Below are positions 58,026 through 64,000 of a DNA stretch of 64,000 bases, in pieces. The notes under the pieces were generated by a model. That model was not told the origin of the DNA, ran no database searches, and saw nothing but the letters and a program-made list of their open reading frames with translations. The number at the start of each line of letters is the position of its first letter. Position 1 is the stretch's first letter. Made by a program: the position numbers and the translations under genes. The stretch is from Mycobacterium sp. (GTDB taxonomy: Bacteria > Actinomycetota > Actinomycetes > Mycobacteriales > Mycobacteriaceae): positions 1 through 64,000 of the forward strand of contig JAGYKK010000011.1 in assembly GCA_018401645.1 (NCBI GenBank). The letters are read 5' to 3'.

Positions 58026-61016
58026 GCAACCGTCACGGCACCACGCCCCGCATTCCGCGGCTGGTCCGCGTCCTGTCGATCCCGATCGCCATCTTCTGGC
58101 TGGCGCTGGCCGCTCTGAGCAATGCCCTGATCCCGCCTCTTGAAGAGGTCGGGCGGATCAACAACGTGGCGCAGAGTTCCAAGGACGCGCCGTCGCTGAT
58201 CGCCTCCAAGCGGATCGGGCAGGTGTTCGGCGAGTACGACTCCGACAGCCTCATCACCCTCGTGCTGGAAGGCGATCAGCCGCTGGGCGCCGAGGCGCAC
58301 CAGTTCGCCGACGTGTTGGTCGCCGAGATGACCGCCGACACCGAACACGTTCAACACGTTCAATACTTCTGGGGTGATCCGCTGACGGCGGCGGGCTCGC
58401 AGAGCAACGACGGCAAAGCCGCGCTGATCCAGGTGTACCTCGCCGGTAACGCCGGCGGGAATCAGGCCAACGAATCGGTCGCCGCCGTCCGCGAGATCGT
58501 CGACAAGACCCCGTCCCCGCCCGGGGTCAAGGCTTACGTGAGCGGCCCGGCGGCCCTGGTCGCCGATGAGTTCGCGGTCGGTGAGGGCAGCCACATCAAG
58601 GTCACGGCGCTCACCTTCGGGGTGATCGGTGTGATGCTGCTGATCGTCTACCGGTCCATCACCACCGCGCTGCTCACGCTGGTGGCGGTCGCGATCCAGG
58701 TGGCCGCGGCCCGCGGCATCGTCGCCTTCCTGGGCCACATCGGCGTCATCCCGCTATCGACGTATGCCACCAACCTGTTGACGCTGCTGGTCGTCGCGGC
58801 CGGAACCGACTACCGCGATTTTCCTGCTGGGCCGCTACCAGGAAGCGCGCCAGGCAGGGGAGGACCGACAAGCCGCCTACTACACGATGTATCGCAGCAC
58901 CGCGCACGTCATCGTCGGCTCGGGCCTGACGGTCGCCGCCGCCGTCTTCGTCTGTACCATCACCCGCACCCCGTACTTCCAGAGCCTCGGCATCCCCGCC
59001 GGCCTCGGGGTTCTAGTCACCCTGGTGGGTTCGCTGACCCTGACGCCGGCGGTCATCACGATCGGAAGTCACATCGGGTTGTTCGACCCCAAGCGCGCGA
59101 TGCGCACGCGCGGGTGGCGGCGCATCGGCACCGCGATCGTCCGCTGGCCGGGGCCCATCCTGGTGGCGTCGATCGCGGTGGCACTCATCGGACTGCTCGC
59201 CCTGCCCGGGTACAAGACGTCCTACGACGCGCGGCACTACCAACCGGACTGGGCGCCGGCGAAGGTCGGCTACGCCGCGGCCGAACGGCACTTCACCGCG
59301 GCCCGACTCAACCCCGAGGTGCTGATGGTCGAAACCGACCGCGATCTGCGCACCCCGGCCAACATGATCGTCCTCGAACGCATCGCCAAGGAGGTCTTCC
59401 GCACGCCCGGGGTGGCCATGGTGCAATCCATCACCCGCCCGCTGGGCACCCCGCTGGATCACACGTCGCTGGGCTTCGCGATGAGCGCGCAATCCTCCGC
59501 GCAGATCCAGAACCTGCCGTTCCAGCAGGCCCGCGCCGATGACCTGCTCGAGCAGGTCGCCGAGATATCGCGGTCGATCACCCTGCTGCAGGAGCAGTAC
59601 GCGCTGCAGCAGCGGCAGTACGACCTTCAGCAACAGGCCACCGCAGCCACCGACGAGCAGGTGACGGCCTTCCGGGAGACCTCCACGCAGATCAAGGATT
59701 TGCGCGACAAGATCGCGAACGTCGACGACTTCTTCCGGCCGATCAAGAATTATTTCTATTGGGAGCCGCACTGTTTTGACATCCCGTTGTGTGCGACGTT
59801 CCGCTCGCTGTTCGAAGCCCTCGACGATGTGGACTCGCTGACCGATCAGTTCGACCAGGTCACCGCAAGCCTGGACAAGCTCAACGCCCTGCAACCCCAA
59901 TTGCTGGCGCTGATCCCCGAACAGATGGCGTTGATTCCGGAGAACATCGCCATTCAGGAGCGCAACAAGACGCTTGCCGAGACCAACTACGCCACCCAGT
60001 CCGGGCTGCTGGAGCAATCCGCTGAGGCGTTGAAGAACGCCGACGCCATGGGTCAGGCCTTCGATGAGGCCAAAGACGACAGCACCTTCTATCTGCCGCC
60101 CGAGGTGTTCGACAACTCCGAGTTCAAGCGCGGCATGAAGCTGTTCCTGTCCCCGGACGGCAAGGCTGCGCGGATGATCATCACCCACGACGGCGATCCG
60201 GCGACGACGCAGGGCATTTCGCACATCGGGCCGATCCGCCAATCCGCGGAGGAGGCACTCAAGGGCACGCCCTTGGCCGGGTCGAGCATCTACATCACCG
60301 GCACCGCGTCGGGGTTCATGGATGCCCGGGACATGGCGAACTACGACCTGATGATCGTCGTCATCGCCGCGATCAGCCTGATCCTGCTGATCATGATGTT
60401 CGTCACCCGCAGCGTGGTGGCCGCGCTGGTGATCGTGGGCACCGTGGTGCTGTCACTGGGCGCCTCTTTCGGGCTGTCGGTGCTGATCTGGCAGCACCTG
60501 TTGGGCATCGAGTTGTACTGGATCGTGCTGGCGCTGGCGATCATCATCCTGCTGGCGGTGGGGTCGGACTACAACCTGCTGGTGGTCTCCCGGCTCAAGG
60601 AGGAGATCGGGGCAGGGCTGAACACGGGGTTGATCCGGACGATGGCCGGCACCGGGTCGGTGGTGACCGCCGCCGGTCTGGTCTTCGCGTTCACCATGTG
60701 CGGCTTCATCTTCGGTGAGCTGATGGTGCTGGGCCAGATCGGCACCACGATCGGCATCGGCCTGCTCTTCGACACCTTGATCGTGCGGTCGTTCATGACG
60801 CCGTCGATCGCCGCCCTGCTGGGCCGCTGGTTCTGGTGGCCGCTGAAGGTCCGGCCGCGCCCGGCCAGCGCAATGCTGCGGCCGTACGGAACCCGAACTT
60901 CAGTGCGCGAGTTGTTGCACGATGAGCAGGAAGGTGCCCACGATGGTGACGCAGGACCGGTACGCGACAGCCCAGGAGCTCGGTTTGATGGAGGGCTTCC
61001 CGCCTCCTCCGGATAA
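58022..61016 (+). CDS. MmpL-family RND transporter (frameshifted near 58,814)
   Basis: MmpL proteins export lipids, siderophores or drugs using the proton gradient. Helix 1 is IPIAIFWLALAALSNALIPP; a first membrane block ends in AAGTDY. One extra C at about 58,814 breaks AGTDY-AIFLLGRYQEARQAG, the conserved proton-relay helix, and the rest follows in the next frame (TAHVIVGSGLTVAAAVFVCT to the second block with GSDYNLLVVSRLKEE). The central domain has a Gln-rich coiled segment (QEQYALQQRQYDLQQQ). The last residues overlap the hydrolase start, so the true stop is uncertain. Closest class: MmpL4/5-like, by layout only. Confidence 0.85.
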
Positions 61017-62189
61017 GCGGGTCAACCGGTCCAACGCGCTGATGATGGCGCCCTACAACCGGTGGTCGTATCAGCACATGCGCACCGTCTTTCCCTCCGC
61101 TCCGGTCCGCACCAGCGACACGGTTCGGCCGCTGCAGGTCGAGATCGACCCGGCCATCACGGGACTCGACGTGGCCCGCGCCGACGGCACCGTCGCCGAT
61201 TTCCCGACCTTCCTGCGCGAGACCTACACCGACTCATTCCTGGTTGCCACCGCCGACCGGCTGGTTTATGAGTTCTACTCCAACGGCATGCACCCGGCCC
61301 AGCCGCACCAGATGATGTCGGTCACCAAATCTTTCGCCGGGCTGTTCGCGCTGATGGCCCACGCCGACGGGTTGATCGACCTGAGTCGCCCGGTCGGCGA
61401 GGTCATCACCGAGTTGTCCGGTGCATCGGCGTTCGCCGAGGCGACCGTCGGTGAGGTGCTCGACATGACGAACTCATTCGACTTCCGTGAGGACTACGCC
61501 GACCCGACGTCGGGCATCGCCCAATACGGCACCGCGCTGGGCTGGCTGGAGTTACCCGGAGTCAGCGCCCCGGACAGCCTCTATGAGTTCCTGGCCACCT
61601 GCACCAAAGATCCGCGTTACGCGCACGGGGAGATCTTCAGTTACCAGACACCGAAGACCGACGTGGTGAACTGGATCACCAATCGGGCCACCGGACAGTC
61701 CTTCCAGGACCAGATGTCGGACTCGCTGTGGTCCAAACTGGGTACCGAGGCACCGACCTACGTACTCCTTGATCGCAGTGGCACGCTGGTCGCGGGCGGT
61801 GGGCTCAACGCGGCCCCGCGGGATCTGGCCCGGTTCGCCATCATGGTGCTCAACGGCGGGACGATCGCCGGTGCGACGATCCTGGCCCCAGCCATCATCG
61901 AGACCCTGGAGACCGGCGGCAACCGCGAAAGTTCTCCCGCGGACCCGCCGCGGTCGGCGCGTGGGCCGGCGGTGACTGGAGTTACCGGGCGCAGTGGTGG
62001 ATCCGGCACACCCCGGGCCGGGAGGCCATCACGGCGATCGGCGTCCACGGGCAGTGGATCTACGTTGACCGCCTGCGGGGAATCGCGATCGTCAAGCAGT
62101 CCTCACAGCCGGTGTCCTCCGACGACGCGATGGATGCCTTCGTTCTCAACGCGTTCGACGCGATCATCGACGCGGTCGGGTATCGCTGA
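60943..62189 (+). CDS. Serine hydrolase, beta-lactamase/class C-like (EstB type), frameshifted near 61,932
   Basis: ATG 60943 starts MVTQDRYATAQELGLMEGFP. The penicillin-binding-protein-like SxxK motif is MSVTKSFAGL, with FSYQTPKTD as the Tyr-type second motif. After ETGGNRE the match moves frame to KFSRGPAAVGAWAGGDWSY and ends AFDAIIDAVGYR at TGA 62187-62189; one missing A in GAAAG accounts for it. Such enzymes are usually esterases or D-amino-peptidase relatives. It closes the TetR-mmpS-mmpL block. Confidence 0.82.
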
Positions 62190-62255
62190 CGCGGTCCGGG
62201 GTCAGTCGGCGAAACTCGGTTGCGCTCCGGCGCACCGTACGGTTAGCCTGAGCCC

Positions 62256-62315
62256 ATGTTGTTCGCCGCGCATCACGCCGCCGCCCATCCGTCCGTGGAC
62301 TGGAGCGTCTGTTAG
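62256..62315 (+). CDS. whiB7 leader uORF (19 codons)
   Basis: ATG 62256 to TAG 62313-62315 encodes MLFAAHHAAAHPSVDWSVC, 92 bp before whiB7. Mycobacterial whiB7 genes are known to carry a leader uORF linked to antibiotic-induced expression. The last codons overlap a segment that can pair with the terminator arm. A perfect palindrome ACCGTACGGT (62235-62244) lies just before, in the likely promoter. Confidence 0.65.
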   Translation: MLFAAHHAAAHPSVDWSVC

Positions 62316-62333
62316 CGCACGCCAACGACTTTC

Positions 62334-62366
62334 AGCCACGGACTTGCAGTCCGTGGCTATTTTTTT
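62334..62366 (+). terminator. whiB7 leader attenuator (intrinsic terminator)
   Basis: AGCCACGGAC (62334-62343), loop TTGCA, GTCCGTGGCT (62349-62358): a perfect 10-bp stem followed by AT6. It lies in the whiB7 leader after the uORF. GTCCGTGG at 62291-62298, inside the uORF, can pair instead with the 5' arm and block the hairpin. Confidence 0.85.
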
Positions 62367-62407
62367 GCCCGAAAACCCCCAATGCCCCACCACAGAAAGG
62401 ACATGCC

Positions 62408-62662
62408 ATGTCCGGCACTGAAGAACTGTTGTTGCCGTGTCACGCCGGCGATCCCGACCTGTGGTTCGCCGAGCACCCGGCCGATCTTGAACGCGCCAAG
62501 ACCCTGTGTGGCGACTGCCCCATCCGCCGACAGTGCCTGCGTGCGGCACTCGATCGCGCCGAGCCGTGGGGGGTGTGGGGTGGGGAGATCATCGACGCAG
62601 GCGCGGTTCTGAAGCGTAAACGCCCGCGCGGACGGCCGCGCAAGGCAGACATCGCGGCCTGA
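62408..62662 (+). CDS. whiB7: Transcriptional activator WhiB7
   Basis: WhiB7 drives intrinsic resistance genes (erm, eis, tap and others) with SigA. The 84-residue protein has the four iron-sulfur cysteines (LLPCHAGDP; LCGDCPIRRQC), the WGVWGGEII turn and a C-terminal AT-hook KRPRGRPRKAD. ATG 62408 follows AGAAAGGAC. The leader contains a uORF and attenuator. Known WhiB7 action is autoregulatory and induced by ribosome-targeting drugs. Confidence 0.96.
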   Translation: MSGTEELLLPCHAGDPDLWFAEHPADLERAKTLCGDCPIRRQCLRAALDRAEPWGVWGGEIIDAGAVLKRKRPRGRPRKADIAA

Positions 62663-62676
62663 GGGGCGCCTGGCAG

Positions 62677-63600
62677 CTAGCGCTGGTTGATGTTCCATTC
62701 GATCCAGCCGACGCCGCTGCGGCCGTCGGCGGTGCGAAAGTCGGCCATCGCGCGCTGGAAGTGGGTGACCCGGCCGTCGGGGGCCTCCAGGCGAAGCGGT
62801 CCGAACCCGCGCGGGCTGACCTCGATGACGAGCGCGTCGTCAGGCTCGCCGAGTCGCAGCACCGCTGCGGACACCAGGGTGTCCGCCGGCTTGTCGTACG
62901 TCGATGATCCGGTGGTGAGTTCGGTGATCTCGCCGCCGGTCTGCAGGTAGCCGATCGCGACGCCGGGCATGTCCGGCAGCATGACCGCGTGCACCCGGGT
63001 GCCGTCGGTGAGGTGGAACGCCGACCACATCCAGTCATGGGCCCACCAGTCCCGTGCTCCCCAGGAGTGGTCGCGTTGGCCCGGACCGGCCACGGTGATC
63101 TCGTCGCCGTCGATCACCACGGTTCCCTCGACGCGGCAGGGGATCTCGTAGCGGGTCAACGCCTGCCAGGCGTACGGCTGGGCGTCGGTGATCCAGCGCA
63201 GGTCCAGCGTCAACGTGACTGGCGTTCCGGCCTCGGCGCGTAGGACGGCCATGTCATCGGCGTACTGCCTTGCCGCGCCGGTGAATTGGACCCGAAAGTC
63301 ACACAGCGCAGTCACGCACTCCTGAACGGCCTCGTAGTCGGTGCCATGGACAATCTGGCGGCGGGCCTGCAGCACCGGCGGGGGCCCGGCGTAGTCGGTG
63401 ACCATCACGGTGGGCTTCCCGGGGCGCACCACGGCCACGGTGTATAGGCAGCTGCCCTGGTTGGGAACGTTGCCTAGCCGCACGTACACCCCGATCTCGG
63501 GATCGGCGCTGACGCCGTCGAAATACCAGCTCTCGTTCCAGAACGGCTCGTCGCCCGGTGCGTGCGGGGACTCGTCGCGCGGATCGGGAAGGGTGGGCAC
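62677..63600 (-). CDS. Lipocalin/AttH-like protein (DUF7064/DUF7065 type)
   Basis: The 307-residue protein has two beta-rich halves. The first contains DEPFWNESWYFDGVSADPEIGVYVRLG; the second has the family signature GPGQRDHSWGARDWWAHDWMWSAFH. These resemble the hydroxyneurosporene-synthase/AttH superfamily, whose members bind or modify lipophilic molecules; no catalytic role can be read. GTG 63600 is the start, 9 bp after the ABC1-kinase stop, so the two are probably co-transcribed. Confidence 0.75.
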   Translation of the reverse strand: MPTLPDPRDESPHAPGDEPFWNESWYFDGVSADPEIGVYVRLGNVPNQGSCLYTVAVVRPGKPTVMVTDYAGPPPVLQARRQIVHGTDYEAVQECVTALCDFRVQFTGAARQYADDMAVLRAEAGTPVTLTLDLRWITDAQPYAWQALTRYEIPCRVEGTVVIDGDEITVAGPGQRDHSWGARDWWAHDWMWSAFHLTDGTRVHAVMLPDMPGVAIGYLQTGGEITELTTGSSTYDKPADTLVSAAVLRLGEPDDALVIEVSPRGFGPLRLEAPDGRVTHFQRAMADFRTADGRSGVGWIEWNINQR

Positions 63601-63609
63601 GGGTGTTGT

Positions 63610-64000
63610 CTAGACCGGATCGGCGAAGCCGGGGATCAGTTCCTCGGTCATCGCGCGGACCGGCACGTGGCAGTCGAGTTGAGCCGAGATCGCCACCGTG
63701 GAGGCGATCACCCGCAGCGGGATCGCCAGGCTGGCAGGCAGATTCATCTGCCGCGCCATCTTGATCTGCTCCGCCGAGCGTTCCATGTTGTTGGCGGCCT
63801 GTTTGCGCAACCACCGACGGCTGTAGTGAAACACCGGCACCTCGATGGGCTCCACGTACTGGCGGAGCATCGCGTCGACCTCCTCGACCGAGATGTCCTC
63901 GCCCTTCTGGATGAAGCCGATCCGTTCCATGGTCGGCAGCAGTTGGTCGTAGTTCTTGTCCAGTGCCAGGCGGATCATTCGGCCGACCTCGGGGGGGAGT
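63610..64000 (-). CDS. C-terminus of an ABC1/AarF (UbiB-like) atypical kinase, Rv3197-like (partial)
   Basis: The frame runs in from the right edge as LPPEVGRMIRLALDKNYDQLLPTMERIGFIQKGE (read in parts) and ends HVPVRAMTEELIPGFADPV. The PPEVGR-MIRLALDKNYD segment is the tail of the ABC1 kinase-like fold; the catalytic part lies beyond the window. In M. tuberculosis Rv3197 lies next to whiB7 and is itself WhiB7-linked to macrolide tolerance. Confidence 0.82.
   Translation of the reverse strand, partial: LPPEVGRMIRLALDKNYDQLLPTMERIGFIQKGEDISVEEVDAMLRQYVEPIEVPVFHYSRRWLRKQAANNMERSAEQIKMARQMNLPASLAIPLRVIASTVAISAQLDCHVPVRAMTEELIPGFADPV

Overview
The window is high-G+C actinobacterial DNA that follows the Mycobacterium tuberculosis order from about Rv3256c down to Rv3197, inverted relative to H37Rv: manA, ahcY, tmk, mtrA-mtrB-lpqB, hpf, secA1, tgs3, ppk2, desA3, rsgA-aroA, sigH-rshA, pdtaS, whiB1, entC-gpm2, rhlE, fasR, moeZ, adnA-adnB, nudC, mrx1, uvrD2, whiB7. 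The extra genes and the losses relative to M. tuberculosis point to a non-tuberculous, probably rapid-growing mycobacterium (Mycolicibacterium-like). Gene names were assigned by protein recognition and synteny; no search was run. I saw no rRNA, tRNA, CRISPR array, insertion sequence or prophage, and no gene-free stretch over 300 bases apart from the remnant junction near 33.5-35.0 kb.

Layout. 0-13.3 kb: one rightward block covering sugar-nucleotide and methyl-cycle metabolism, the MtrA-MtrB-LpqB cell-envelope and division signalling operon, ribosome hibernation and SecA1. 13.3-25.5 kb: lipid and polyphosphate genes (tgs3, ppk2, reductase-desA3), then leftward aroA-rsgA-AKR, an SRAP protein and dehydrogenases. 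25.5-33.5 kb: stress and signalling genes (sigH-rshA, pdtaS, whiB1), the tiny ribosomal protein bL37, and a leftward gpm2-entC-acetyltransferase chain. 33.5-36.5 kb: an abnormal junction where a piece of a membrane-protein gene sits between remnants of two other genes. 36.7-49.6 kb: fasR, a DUF3152 protein, moeZ, lipV and the AdnAB helicase-nuclease. 50-64 kb: a K+ channel, nudC, an inserted three-gene Anbu proteasome-like operon, mrx1, uvrD2, an inserted TetR-mmpS-mmpL-hydrolase block, and whiB7 with its attenuator leader.

Two cautions. First, many conserved genes, including secA1 which should be essential, are interrupted by one-base indels, several of them in short homopolymers. This looks like uncorrected sequencing error, not mass gene decay. 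I annotate such genes over their full reconstructed span and mark where the frame breaks. Second, the junction at 33.5-35.0 kb and the in-frame loss inside the aldo/keto reductase could be assembly artefacts.

The best candidate for an unusual system is the leftward operon at 52,058-54,357. It encodes an Anbu-type proteasome homologue, an N-formylglutamate amidohydrolase-family protein and a transglutaminase-fold protein that seems to lack its catalytic histidine. The operon is absent from the matching M. tuberculosis interval. The whiB7 leader (uORF, terminator and a competing antiterminator arm) is the clearest regulatory structure. Short tandem duplications, mostly with a 15-bp period, recur across the window.
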